Positions 23,010-35,650 of a stretch of DNA of 64,000 nucleotides are shown here, piece by piece. The position numbers and the translations under genes were made by a program. This stretch comes from Phycomyces blakesleeanus NRRL 1555(-) (Eukaryota > Mucoromycota > Mucoromycetes > Mucorales > Phycomycetaceae), in assembly GCF_001638985.1 (NCBI RefSeq), contig NW_017265158.1, forward strand, positions 434,001 to 498,000, in the 5' to 3' direction. Every line of letters begins with the position of its first letter. Positions within the stretch are counted from its first letter, which is position 1. The notes beneath the pieces are model-generated. The model did no database searches. It had not been told where the DNA came from and saw nothing but the letters and a program-made list of their open reading frames with translations.

Positions 23010-26000
23010 ATGTCGGTCGAGAAAGCGCCGGTACTCGATCAACAGATCTCCGAATGGTCTGCTGCAATTGAGGCAGTTGATTCAAAACGAGTCCAGGAGC
23101 TTTATAATGAGAATCCCGAATTATTATGGCGTCCATTAGCCAAGGATGCCACCCAAGACACAGACTATTCTCATCTAATTACCCAACTTGGAAGAATCGA
23201 AAAGCTCGGGACGACACTTCAGAATCTCAATGGTCTTCAGTACCTCCTGCTCGATCACCTCGAAACTTTTCAAGGCGTACCTTCTATTGCTCACACTGAG
23301 CGGACCAGGCTTATTGGATTTTTTATCGAGGTAGAGTAAAACAAACAAAAAACTAACCAAAATTTTATAGTTTTTTTCTTTTCTTTTCTGACAAATTCTA
23401 AATCCAATTAAAAAAGCGAGCTCAACCAAACGATCTAAATAAATGCTATTGGGGAAGCAGTAATAACACAACACTACATCTAAGTAGTCTTCTCGGCTTG
23501 ACTCGTATTTCACGCCAATTGATTGACAAAGGAGCGCTGGCAACCATATCAAACGACTTGAATTACTTCCCAAAAGACGTGTCTTCAAATGATGAAACGA
23601 CTCGGCTACTTGATACATCCCCAGAAGATAAGATCGGAGAACCTGCTGTGGGGAGACTGCGACCTAGGCAACATGTAGAAGAGCGGGTGCCAATACCGAA
23701 ATTTTCTCCATCCGAAAGATTTAAGCAGCTTAGAGAAAAGGCCGAAGAATCTTCACTCAACGACAAGAAAAATACTCAAGTTGATCGTCAGACATCTACG
23801 CGCAAGTACTTTAAGCCTGGCCATGTAGAAGAAAGAAAGAAGCAAGTTTTGAGCGAAGAAGAGGAAGCAGAATTGGAAAAACAGCGATTGAAACGTCAAC
23901 AAGAAGTGGCTCTGCTTACCAAACGTTCGGCTGTCAAAAACAATCCGTTACTGAAGATTTTCGAGCAGCAGAATACAGAAAGTGTCACCACGACTGCCCC
24001 AAAGTCAGTTCCATCTTACAATACTCAGAATAAGCTACTATCACTCGATGATGGACAAGGTGATCCTCAATTCCGTCGAAAATCGAAGATGATCTCCTCC
24101 TTGCAAAATAAGTCATTTGTATCCTCTAGTGTTTTTCGCCAAGGTGAGGCATCAGATCCAGTTATACCACGATCACCTCGCCAGAATCGCGCAGGTTTCT
24201 CGCCTTCATACCCAATTGTGCAATCGGAAAACGAACCTTCTTCGAGCGGACAACGGAATATTGCAGATGTTGGACAGCGTAATGTTGGAATCCAGATTCA
24301 AGTAGATGAAGCAGAATCAGTTGACAGAAGTTTTATTCCTTCCGAGAAACCTCCTTCCACTGTAAGCCAGAACCCTACAAATCTTGAGGACGAGCTTGAA
24401 ACCTCTGTGAATAAATTGGAGCCATATCCTACAAATAATGTGAATACAAAAATTATCGAGAACAAGGACCCTCAATTAAAAGATAATCAGCAAAACAATC
24501 TACATTACAGAGATGTTCAGCCAGATATTACAATTACTGTGAACAAGGACATCGACACTTCGCCAGAGCCCAGTCCTCGATCAGATCATGCTATATCCCC
24601 TGAAAAGGCTTCTATACCTAACCACGCAAAGCTACATGATTACGAGTATCGTGCAACAGATAGAGTACGATCAAAGAACAGAAACACTTTGGCAAGACAA
24701 AGTTTATTCGAAGGCGGTGTAGCGACCAAAAGCTCAATATTCAAGAATGCCACTGAAAACGATGCAGAATTCGATAAAAGAATCAAGGCTGGCAGAACTT
24801 TTGGATTCAGAGAGAAAAAGGACGGTACCGAGGAAAATGAAGAGGATGAAGAGGAAGACTATGAGGATGAGGATGAAGACCTTGAAGCTCATCCTGAGCA
24901 AGTAGTTCTGGTCGAGCGAATCGTAACCCACGATAATGATTCAGACATGGCAGAAACAACAAGATCTGAAAGAGCGTTGGATAGCAACAAAGATAAATTA
25001 CCTTTGAAATATGTGGCACTTCCGGAAAGTAATAAACCCAAAGTTGAGACTGATATTGACAAGAAAAACATCTCGCCACTAAAGCCTTTTACATTTCCCG
25101 AGAGCCACACAAGCGATTCTGATTTCAAGAAGATAAACATCTCACCACTAAAACCTGTTACATTGCCTGAGAGCAACACATATGATTCTGATCTCAAGAA
25201 GAAAAACATCTCACCACTAAAGTCTTTTACATTGCCCGAGAGCGACACAAATGATTCTGATCTCAAGCAGAGAAATATATCGCCGCTAAAGCCTTTCACA
25301 CAGTCAGAGAATGACAAGATCAACTCTGATCTCAAGGAAACAAATATATCATCACTAAAGCCTTTCACACATTCAGAGAATGACAGGATCAATTCTGGTC
25401 TCAAGGAAACAAATATATCACCACTAAAGCCTTTCACACAGTCAGAGAATGACAAAATCAACTCTGATATCAAGGAAACAAATATCTCGCCACTAAAGCC
25501 CTTCACACCATCAGAGAACGACAAAGGCACATCCAATCTCAAGGAGGGAAACATATCAACTCTAAAGGCTTCTGAACTGTCAGATGGCAATAAAGCCGAT
25601 TTTGATTCCAAGAAAAAAACAATTTCACATTCAAAGCCTTTTACGCTATCAGAGAGCGATAAAGACACCTCTAAGGGCGAATATAAAAACATCCCATCTC
25701 TAAAGCCTTTTACGGTTACGGAGAGCAAAGAAAACGACACTGATGTCGAAAAGATAATTTTCTCGACTTTAGAACCTTTTGCACTATCCGAAAATGACAA
25801 AAACAATACTAATTCTGAAAAGAGAGGTATATCACCTCTACAGTCTTTCATACTACCAGAGAATGAAATAGCCGGTACAGAACTTGGAGATAAAAACATA
25901 TTGCCCTTGAAATCACTTTCACATCCGGATATAACTTATACTGAAAAAAGTATGCCCTCTACAAAGTTCGCGAATATTCCAGAAAGTACTCATCACTTCA

Positions 26001-29000
26001 AGCCCGAAAACAAGGAAGATATATCACCTGTAAATGCTGTAAAACCCTTGGAAAGTGTCACTTCTGAGACATCTGATAACACAAGGAGCATTTCAACTGC
26101 GAGTTATGTCATGCCCCTGGAAAGAGCCGCTTCCGAAACATTTGAAATCGAGAAAAAAATGTCAATTGCGAAAACACTCGACAATCAGGAAAGCATTTTT
26201 AGTGATATCAGTGTATCGCAAAAAGACCCAATGGTTAATGAATTCACCGTGGCGAAAGAGAAGGACGCATTGCAAAAGAGCGTCGAAAACAGGGAATCTG
26301 TCCCATCCAACGAAATTTCTGGTTCTGAAAATAGCAATGCATTTAACAAAAACGTTGTAGACAAAAGCACTGTAACTGAAGCAGACTCTATGCTTGAAAA
26401 AGTATATGTAACACAAAAAGATCTTATATCTCGGCAAACTGTTGATTCCAAAGATGATCTAGAGCATGAAACAAAAGGTATGTTTAGGACTATCGAAATG
26501 GTTTTTTGAGGCTGTTACTTTTGTTATTGTTATTATCGCTTACTAAGTCATGTTGTATCGCTACCAAAGAGGAACGTGATTTGTCAAAGACTATGCCTTT
26601 GAAAAAAAGTACTGCATCTGAAAGAAATATTGTACCTGAATATGATCCTTTCCCTGAGAAAATTCTTCCAAAACAAACCGATAAAAATGTATCTGACATC
26701 GATAATAGAACTCTCGTGAAGAATGCAGTACTCGATGCATTTAAACAAAATATGGACTTTATTGACGAAGACTATCTATCAGATGAAGATATTGTACAAG
26801 ATAGTACTGTAGCCGACACACGTGCCGTCTCGGATAAAGGTCCATTGTCCACAGATAGCGCGTCTAGAATTTCTACTATCTCGAATTCTATGCAGTCCGA
26901 GCCATATCCAGAAAGTCTTTCTCGATATAATTCAACTGATCTTGAACCTGAAACCAAAGTCAAAGAAAACGCGCTTCGCCAAAGCGAAAATATTTACTCT
27001 TCTGGTATTTCATCTACTGCACCAGCTGCTATTTCGACCACTTTCCATGAATACAACTTTGAGGATGAACCAGCACAACAAGAACCATCTATAAGTCCGT
27101 TAGATAAAAGCCTTCCCAGTAAAGATTCTTTGCAAGCAGATGATATTACGCCAAGAACTAATGGAGAAGATACCAAACGTGGCTTAGTGGTAAATTCTCC
27201 TTCTAATATTCCCGTGATAATCAGGAAAGATGATCTTTCTGGAGGGGAAAAACCTGATGAGGAGCACTACAGAATATCACCAGCGGATGAAATTGAGAAA
27301 GAGAAGCAAAGAGTATCGCAGACACCTAGTGCCGAAGAAATGCGCCGCTTGAGTGGTAGTCAGCGATCCCATTGGTCTGTTGGGATGAATTTGTGGGATA
27401 CCGTAATAAGACGCGAGTCTCTTAGAGGAGAAACCAACCCTCGCCAGAGCTTAGCAACATGTAGCGAGTCGGATAGCGAACAGTGGTTTGACAGTCAAGA
27501 AGAATGGATGTTAGAGCAAGCTGAAAGAAGAAAATCTAAACGAAAGAGTCGCGCTGCTGCAGAAGGTGAAGCTTATATATCGTCTGATGATGATGAAGAA
27601 GCTACGTGGAGACCAGAACTGGCTTCAAGAGCTGTGGCTTTCGAAGGAAAGGCTGCGATGATCGATAAAAAGGAGTTTGTTTCCAAGGAAAGACTAGTTG
27701 ACTATGACCAAGTCGAAGAGGTCGCACCTAAAGTCTCATTTGATGATGTAGCGCAATCGATTGATTCAAATTCAGAGAATAACTCGAACCGCCGCGTTTC
27801 TGAAGATACTATCCGAGAGAATTATGTTAATCGTGGACCAGCATTAGAAGAACGTGCTGTAGTTGATGATAAAGGGCAGTTTTCTTCTGATGGCATATCA
27901 GTCCCATCGCGTGGTCCTTCGTCATCATTTAGCTCTCACCGTCGCTCTATGGGCGATAGTCTGGATACATCTCCTCCCCACTCACCTCAAAAGGTTAGCG
28001 AAGAGATATTTGAAAGAGAACAGCAAGAGCATCAGCAAGAGCATCAGCAGGGGCATCAAAAGCCTCAGAATCAACAAGGGCAGCAATTAGAAAAGGTAGA
28101 AGAAATACAGCGTGGATTTGGCAGTGTTTCGGTTACGACGACTGCACACCTTGTCACTCCTCTCCCAAAGAGAAAGGATCCTGAAGAACAAGTTGAAGGC
28201 AGCACAAAGCTTGAGTTGGGACCTGATCAAGCCTTTGATGATCCCAGCAACCCACACGCGCACACGTTGTCTGGCCCCATTTTGATTCAAGAAAAGGATG
28301 GAACACCAAGAGAGGCTGGTATGTCTATGTTGGTAGCTACATCTACACCCGAGGTTCTTCCATCATCGCAACAAGGTAAATTATACGTGCGAGTAAATGG
28401 TGCCCACAATATGCTGCTACCGTTGCCCAAAGAGGTTACATATGTCCGATGTGTGGTAAGCGATGGACGGTATGAGTACATGTCACGGTACGAGATTCTT
28501 GGACAGCAAGTATTATTGGATTATGAGTGTATTGTTGATACACACCCAGACATGATTGTTACCGTCGCACTGCATGTTCGACCTGATTATCACGTCAAGC
28601 CCCGGACTGGTCTAAGTCGATGGTTTACCTCTATTCGCAAGCAAAAGGAGTCCCTGTCAGGTTACGTTCATCCAGATGATGGAGCAATTGGACAGACTCG
28701 GTTTGCACTACCCCATATGATGCATGCGTGCTATCAAAAGTCTTATCAGTCCACGTTTGACTGTTTCAATTCGTGGTACTGTAGAAGTTCTCGGGAGAGG
28801 CAAAGACAGCAACAATTTGGTGATGAAGAGGATGTACTCAAAGTGGTTGGCAATCTTTCGATCGAAATGCTTTATTTGCCGGTCTCAGATCCATCACTGG
28901 TAAGATAAAGTTCTTTTTTAAGATCCACATTTTCTGTATCTCTTTTTCTTTTTCTACTTTAAAAGCATATATCACAGCAATACTTTGCCTATACATTTAA

Positions 29001-29135
29001 GCACGTTTCAATTCTTTATAACTTTCATTCGACACACAAAAGATAGACTAATAAAATAAACCATTCAAAATTTATATATACACCTTTATATTCAAATTCA
29101 TATTAATGGGCATACATATCTATATACACATGTAC

Positions 29136-29182
<47 letters not shown>

Positions 29183-29804
29183 TACATATATACATATGTA
29201 CATATACATATACATATACATATGTGGGTCATCTACAATTTAGCCAGTTCCCAGAAACCTGCGCGAATGTGACTTGGCCTTGAAAATCCGACAATGGCAT
29301 GGTACTTGTTGGAGAAGTGGATACCTCTCTACTAGACCACAGGGATCGAAGGCAAGTAAATTTTCGGGTGTAATTTTCTTCTTTAATTTTTTATTATTAG
29401 TGTTATTATTAGGGTTTTTAATATTCTAATCATAATTTGCCTTGTGGATATTCTAGATTTGGGAAAGACGATTTTATCGGTTGATCGGCAGTCAATTCAT
29501 TGGCTATGCGTACGAAGAAGAAGAACCTTGGGTTCCAAGAGAACGTTACGATATTGCTGACGCTGTACGGCTCAGTGCTGCTGTAGACCAGGTTATTGTT
29601 ACACTTGAAGATATACCAGAAGATGGACGTCTCTTCCAAACCGAGACAATTTGGGAGGACAATAGACGTGGATTCTTCCGCTTGGCATTCCCTGACTTCC
29701 ATTTGGATTGTGTGAGTGATCAAGTGGAAGAAAGTGAGGAGTGGGTAAGAGCTCTACGATCAATGATTGGCCGTATCCCTTTGAGAATACCTTTTACAGT
29801 ATAA
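23010..29804 (+). CDS. Bud4/anillin-like septin-anchoring protein with ankyrin and PH domains
   Basis: Large cell-cortex scaffold expected at septation sites. Five exons: 23010-23330, 23417-26477, 26570-28899, 29244-29351, 29457-29804, giving 2055 residues. Residues about 110-150 contain an ankyrin-type repeat (NTTLHLSSLLGLTRISRQLI). An acidic stretch follows near residue 575. Residues about 650-935 hold 13 degenerate 20-24-residue repeats around ISPLKPFT. The C-terminal part has the anillin-homology segment (LYVRVNGAHNMLLPLPKEVT, near residue 1730) and then a PH domain (WHGTCWRSGYLS...IWERRFYRLIGSQFIGYAYE, residues about 1920-2050), the order seen in Bud4 and Mid2. Intron 4 uses a GC donor (AAG/GCAAGT). 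Intron 3 is long (344 nt) and carries a CATACA microsatellite. Antisense frames here are shadows. Confidence 0.88.
25060..25905 (+). repeat. Coding minisatellite, about 13 units of 60-72 bp
   Basis: In-frame tandem repeats inside the Bud4-like gene. Each unit encodes a variant of NISPLKPFT-x-SENDK-x-NSDLKET. The first six full matches keep SPLK; later units drift to SSLK, STLK, SHSK, PSLK, SPLQ, STLE and LPLK. Drift increases toward the 3' side, so expansion was probably on the 5' side. It is protein-coding and not a CRISPR array. Confidence 0.85.
29110..29225. repeat. CATACA/TACATA microsatellite in intron
   Basis: Hexanucleotide and dinucleotide variants (acatacacatacacatacac, then catatacatatgtacatata) fill intron 3 of the Bud4-like gene and account for its unusual length. 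Confidence 0.85.
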
Positions 29805-30009
29805 GCAGAATATTTTTTTGTCACTCAGGCTATTTTCATGACATATTTTGTTTTGAACTATTCAACAACTTCATCCTCTTACCGTATTTAAATCCATCCT
29901 TACTCTTTATATTTCATCCCTCTCTTTTCGTTATTCCTATATTCCTTAATTACTTACCCATACTTTATATTCTTAATCTGATTCCATAATACCGTGATAT
30001 ACATATAAT

Positions 30010-32413
30010 ATGATCTCTTCTGGTCAAAAACGCTGTTTTTTAATGAGCATTTCCTTATTTCTTCTGGCTACAACACTTTTTGTATTTATGCCTGCCCTGA
30101 AATCTGAACCTTTCTTTGATAAACTCTATTCAAATGATATTAGTACATATACTTCACGGTTTAACAAATCTGTCAAAAAGTCAGCTTTTGCAACAGTTTT
30201 ATGTGATACAACAATGGTAAATTGTAATTAAATTGAATAGAATATCAAGAATGCAAATGCAAATTGAAAGCAATAATACTCAAGGAGCCTATCAATATTG
30301 CAATTTCTTTAATTAACTCAATATATATATATATATATACTCGCACTGTTATTAATATAAATAACATTAGACAGAAGCTATCCTTGTATCGATATACTCC
30401 TTAAAGTCTGCCATGAATACTACTACCTCCTCAACATCACAAAGCGATATTCTGGTAGTTGTACCAGATACGCTAGAACTCTCAGAATCTGTGTTAACTC
30501 ATATCAAATTATTGAATGTTATCATCGTCAGAGTAAGTATTAAAGCACACAATTACCCGCATCGCCGCTTAGACTTTTTTTTTTAAAATAAATAAATCAA
30601 TCAATCAATCAATAGGGAAAAATACTCCACGAAAGTGTAGCAAAAGATTCATGTGGCACCGCACTTACTCTGTGGTCATTGGTAGATTATCACAAAATCG
30701 TATACTTCTCACCAAATGTATTCTTCAAACAAGTAAGTTTAATTAGTGAGCATGATGTTGTGTTAAATTAGATATACTAACATTAATTGTCAAGAACCCC
30801 CATACACTACTTGAATTTCCCAGAAATGCAGTCATGGTTCTTTCAGATAATTATGAACCTATCTATGGATCTCTTATTGTAATTGAACCCAGTCGAGATA
30901 TTCTTGAATACGATGCTGAGTTGTATGATGTAGAGATAGAGCGTATTCCTATCTCAGACTATTTGCAAGAAACTATACTTTCTTGGGACCGAATAATAAT
31001 GATGCCATTATCTCTGTTGGATGAGGTAAGACAAATATATGAATATACTGTACAATTCATTGATGTTAATTATATTAAAAAAATATATATGGCTTGCAGA
31101 ATATTCTTATCTTTAAAGATGCTACGAAACCTTGGAACTTTCACAAGTATGGCAAGCAAGACTGGAGATCATCGTATGAGCCCTCTGAGTACTATACCTG
31201 GAGACAAGCTCACACTTTGCTGAAGAATTTTTTATCACTAGGTAACTTACTTATTTATAATTTTGTGAAGTAGATCCTAACAATACAATCCACTATTTCC
31301 TTGTCAAGGTTCTCCTGGATGGGCTAACCAAAATCGTCAGAGGGACATCTGTGATAAGGTTGCGCCTAATTCTACGAGCCATACTTTTCCACTCCAAAAC
31401 AAGTTTTCAGTACTCTTGAGTACCTATAATCCAGAACGTATAGAACATATATCCCTTCTCATCCGCCACCTGCTTCGATCGTCCAAAGTGCACGCTGTTT
31501 ATGTTACTTGGCACAACCCCGCATTGGAAGTACCCCCATCGCTCCTAGAAGCCCTTACTTCAATTGAACGCGAGCGGGTCCATATATTGAGACAAGAATA
31601 CGATTCTCTTAACAATCGGTTTAATCCAATTGCAAGTCTCTTGACAGATTCAGTGTACATTATGGATGATGATATTTTTATGGATCTGGGTGATCTTGAG
31701 TTTACATATCAAGTAAGCTTAACAATAAAGTATCCCCTTTATCTCAACCATCTCCTTCAAGTCTCCGTTTATTAATTTATGACAATAATAACCGTTTTTA
31801 CTTACCTTTCTTTATAGACGTGGCAGGCACAAAAGGATAATGCAGTGGGTCATTTTCCTCGTTACCACACATTTGATCCAGAACTCCAGACTGGGACATA
31901 CAAAGTTCCTTATGGTCAGAAAATGCAGTATAGTATGGTTCTAACAAAAAGCATGTTTGTCAGATCTGACTATCTTTTTGCTTATACATGGTAAGTCAAT
32001 AGTTGTTTTTTTTTGTAATACTTTTAAAAATGAATATAGCTACTAATTAATCTGAGCAAACTTTTATAAATCACAGTCTATTGGATCAAGATATGCATCG
32101 TATTATTGATGATCGTCTTAACTGTGAGGATATTGCATTTTCCATGCTGGCAACTGGATGGACTGGTGCTGGGCCGACTTCAGTGACACCACAGAAGCCA
32201 GTCAGTGACTTTGGACTTGACTTGGGAATCAGTCTATCCGTTGGACATATGGATGCTCGTGCAGAGTGTATAGTAGATTTCATAGGGCAATTTTGGGATG
32301 GACAAGATCCACTCATAATGGCTTACAATACTATTGTTCCTTACCGTCGTACCTCTCTTCGGAGGGGTAAATGGGAGAGCATTAAATCCCAGGTCAGCAA
32401 GTACGGCATTTAG
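30010..32413 (+). CDS. Type II membrane glycosyltransferase: GT8-like domain fused to GT64 exostosin-like domain
   Basis: Probable Golgi glycosyltransferase. Eight exons: 30010-30216, 30371-30532, 30616-30732, 30795-31025, 31100-31241, 31309-31712, 31818-31990, 32077-32413, giving 590 residues. Residues about 9-30 form one signal-anchor helix (CFLMSISLFLLATTLFVFMP). Residues about 57-230 look like a glycogenin-type GT8 domain (AFATVLCD, TEAILVSIYSLKSA, LTLWSLVDYHKIVYFSPNVF), but SPN replaces the metal-binding DxD. Residues about 310-590 match the exostosin GT64 domain: FSVLLSTYNPERIEH, the DxD motif YIMDDDIF near residue 403, and CEDIAFSMLA near residue 494. GT64 enzymes add alpha-linked GlcNAc or related sugars; the acceptor here is unknown. 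Fungal wall glucuronan-type polymers or glycolipids are possible substrates, by inference only. Confidence 0.85.
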
Positions 32414-32765
32414 TTCACCGAAAAACTCCCCTTCTGTTGTACAACTTTCACTTCATCCAGGAAACCCCCCCTCCAATTCATTCTTGGACTCATTCTTGGT
32501 TATCGTTTACTCTTTGTTTTTTATCATGCCCTTTCATTTCTTCACATAAATAGAGCATCAACTTAATATAAAATATTCATTATTACTACTTTTCATACAA
32601 AGACCATTATTCATCCCAGAACAGCCTAAAACTATATAAGTGACGTAGAAAAGAAAGGTCGGATGACGTCGTGTCGGACCATCAAAGACGCCACTTTACA
32701 CCGGTCCTTTTTTACCTAAACATAGCGTTGACTGTGTTTTCTATCCTTTTTGTTAACTCGACCTA
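32414..32765. promoter_or_regulatory. TOM70 upstream region
   Basis: A 352-bp spacer between two co-directional genes holding the 3' end of the glycosyltransferase transcript and the TOM70 promoter. A palindromic tgacgtcg/gtgacgtag-like motif near 32641-32670 resembles a CREB/bZIP half-site cluster (tgacgt seen twice). This is a motif observation only. Confidence 0.35.
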
Positions 32766-35317
32766 ATGGCCAACAGCAGCAGTACAACCGTCGCCCCTCC
32801 AGCAACTGCCCAGGACAAGCTCAAACGCTTTTTGGAAGACAAGGACTGGAAGTTCTACTGTGCCCTGGCTGCTGGCGTGACTGTGGCTGGTGCAGGACTT
32901 TACTACCTCTCCAAGCCTAAGAAGCCTTTGGCAGGTAGCACTCCTCCTAAACCCAGAGCACCCGCTCAAGGTACACATTATTGTATAATTGAATACAACA
33001 AATCCGGATATGGATTTATAAAAACAAATAAAAAAAATCTGGGAAAGAGAAAGAGAAGATAGAAAGGGACAGCAAAGAGAAAAAGAGCGAAAAAATGCTG
33101 AGACTATTGTAGGTAAGCCTTCCACTCCAGCTGCCCCAGCTTCTCCTGCTGCTACAACTTCTACAACTGGCGCCGAGTACGAGACCATGACTGATGAGGA
33201 AATTGCTGCCTTGACTGAAAAGGTAATTAATAGAATAAGAGAATAAACTGCATAAGAAGCATGATTGGAGATACTGATATTATTATTTTTTGGGTAATTG
33301 CAATTAAAAGGAGCGTGAAGATGCTGCCCAGAGCTTAAAGACCAAGGGAAATAGCCATTTTAGCAAGAAGAAGTACGAAGAGGCTGTGCACCTTTACAGC
33401 CAGGCAATTCGTTTTAAGAAGGATCCCGTATTTTTCTCCAACCGCGCCGCTTGTTTTGGCAATCTCGGTCAGAACGATCGAGTAATCCAAGATTGTGATG
33501 AAGCACTCAAGCTAGACCCTGTGTACATCAAGGCCCTGAACCGTCGTGCCCAGGCTTTTGAGAAGAATGATGATCCTGAAGCAGCTCTTTATGGTACAGT
33601 GACATGCACAGGATGCCGAATAATAAGATGCGAGGTGCACTAAATGAGTCTTTTCTCTTTTTTTTTAAAGACTTCACTTGCGTCTGTATCCTTGATAATT
33701 TCAAAAACGAGGCTGCCAGCAAGGCAATGGAGCGTATTCTTAAACAGGTTTCTGAGGCCAAGGCTAAGGAGATGATGAAGGTATAAAGTCACAAAAAAAG
33801 GGAAAAAGAAAATGGATAGAATGTACTTATCAAGGATTGGTTCATTTTATTATAGACTAAGAAGCCTCACCTTCCTTCTCCCACTTTTGTCAATGCTTAT
33901 CTTGAATCATTCCATCCTGGTAAGATTTAAACATATATACGATTAATAGGGGGAGAAGTGAAAAATATTTGGAGAAAATCATGCTAAAACAATTTTTATT
34001 TTATTTTCTCTTTTAAAAAATATACAGTTATTCATGAGCTGCCTTCAGCTGTGGATGAGGAAACTGGTGATGCATACTACGCCAAGGCATACCGTGCTAT
34101 TTCTGAGCGCAACTACGAGACTGCCGTCGAATCTTTAGAAAAGGCTGTTGAGTTAGGCTGCTCCCGTGCTTATCAAGCCTATGCTCTTAACTTGCTCGGT
34201 ACCTTTGTATTCTTAAAGGGTAACGCCAATGATGCCCTGAGTTACTTTGACAAGGCTATTGAGGCCGATCCTCAGTTTGTTCAGAGTTACATTAAGCGTT
34301 CTTCGATCTACATGGAAAAGGGTAAGTTAAATATTGATATGGCTGAGTATGCTTTCTTTATATTTGATTGTTAATATTGGATGGTATACTGTAGGTGATT
34401 TGGCATCTACATTTAAGCAGTTTGAGTTGGCAGTTGGAATCAACTCTAGTGACCCTGATATCTACTACCACAGGTACGCTTCTTTAAAAAAAATGTCAAA
34501 ATGTGTGTATAAAGTTTATAATCTAATTTGAGTTGTTTCTTTTTTGTGTGTAATTTCTTTTTTGGTTTTGGTTTTCCGTTTAAAGAGGCCAAGGTATGTA
34601 CCTAAGCTCTGACTGGAATTATGGACAATGCGCTGATACTTGATATTCTTTATTTTTTGGGTTATTAGTGAACTACATTAGTGGAAACTATGATGCTGCT
34701 GCAAAGGATTACGCTGAAAGTATCAAACTCAATGACTCCTTTGTTTACGCTCACATTCAGTTGGGTGTTGTTCAGTACAAGCTCGGTTCGATCTCTTCAT
34801 CAATGAGCACTTTCAACAACACTCTTAAGAAATTCCCCAACTCTGCTGAAGTTCACAACTACTACGGTGAATTGTTGGCTGATCAACAAAAGTTACCCGA
34901 GGCTATCGAGACATTCACCAAGGCTATTGCACTGGACTCAAAGAACCCCTTGCCATACATCAACAAAGCTATGTTGATGTACCAGGTTATGGGTGACATG
35001 AACGAGGCCATGAATCTTTGCAAGAGCGCATTGGAAGGTAATAAATGGTTATAAGCACTAGGGAAAGGAACCAGTATTTAACGGAAAATATAGTTGATCC
35101 CGCATGCGATGCTGCTGTGGCTTCTTTGGCTCAGATGCTGCTTGAACAGGGCGAGTCCGAGCAAGCATTGACCTACTACGAGAAGGCAATTGAATTGGCT
35201 CGTACTGAGGCTGAATTGGAGCATGCCATTATGTATGTTGAGGCAACCAAGACCCAAACACGTTTTGCAAAGGAGTATCCTGAAGCAGCAGCTCAACTTA
35301 AGGCCCTGCGCGGATAG
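32766..35317 (+). CDS. TOM70: Mitochondrial import receptor subunit Tom70
   Basis: Outer-membrane receptor that binds Hsp70/Hsp90-delivered precursors and hands them to the TOM pore. Ten exons: 32766-32970, 33113-33222, 33311-33593, 33671-33780, 33856-33919, 34028-34321, 34395-34473, an 8-nt microexon 34586-34593, 34669-35037, 35094-35317, giving 581 residues, the usual family length. Residues about 28-49 are the N-terminal anchor (WKFYCALAAGVTVAGAGLYY) followed by a Pro/Ala linker. The clamp TPRs begin at AQSLKTKGNSHFSKKKYEEA and include FFSNRAACFGNLGQ and ALNRRAQAFEKNDDPEAALY. The C-terminal TPR superhelix includes DIYYHRGQVNYISGNYDAA, across the microexon, and EQALTYYEKAIELA. Without the microexon the frame breaks inside this conserved TPR. 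Confidence 0.93.
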
Positions 35318-35650
35318 AAGAAAAGAGAAGAAAAAGAAAGAAAAAACAAGAAACCTAAACAAAGCAAAAGAAGCAGAAGAGATGGCAAGAAAAATCAATC
35401 GTTTTTCCCATCTTAATTGAACATCAAATCCATGTAAAAATATATAAAGATCAAGAGATAATCCCACTTATACACCCATATATGTACGCCACAGGCAAAA
35501 ATATATCAAAAAAAGCCTCCCTCTCAGTAGTATACACCATTTCAACAAAAAAAAATGCGGTTTAAAAGTATAATGCAAACGAGAAAAATGATTTTTGAAA
35601 GAGAACTCTTCATTTCAACCAGCCAGACCAAGTAGATATATTTTATTTTC

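Noticed and set aside
24889..25899. 336-codon open frame on the minus strand
   Set aside because: Antisense to the coding minisatellite of the Bud4-like gene; its length is a by-product of the repeats.
25060..25905. Regularly spaced repeats resembling a CRISPR array
   Set aside because: Repeats are in frame within a eukaryotic gene, with diverged units and no separate unique spacers.
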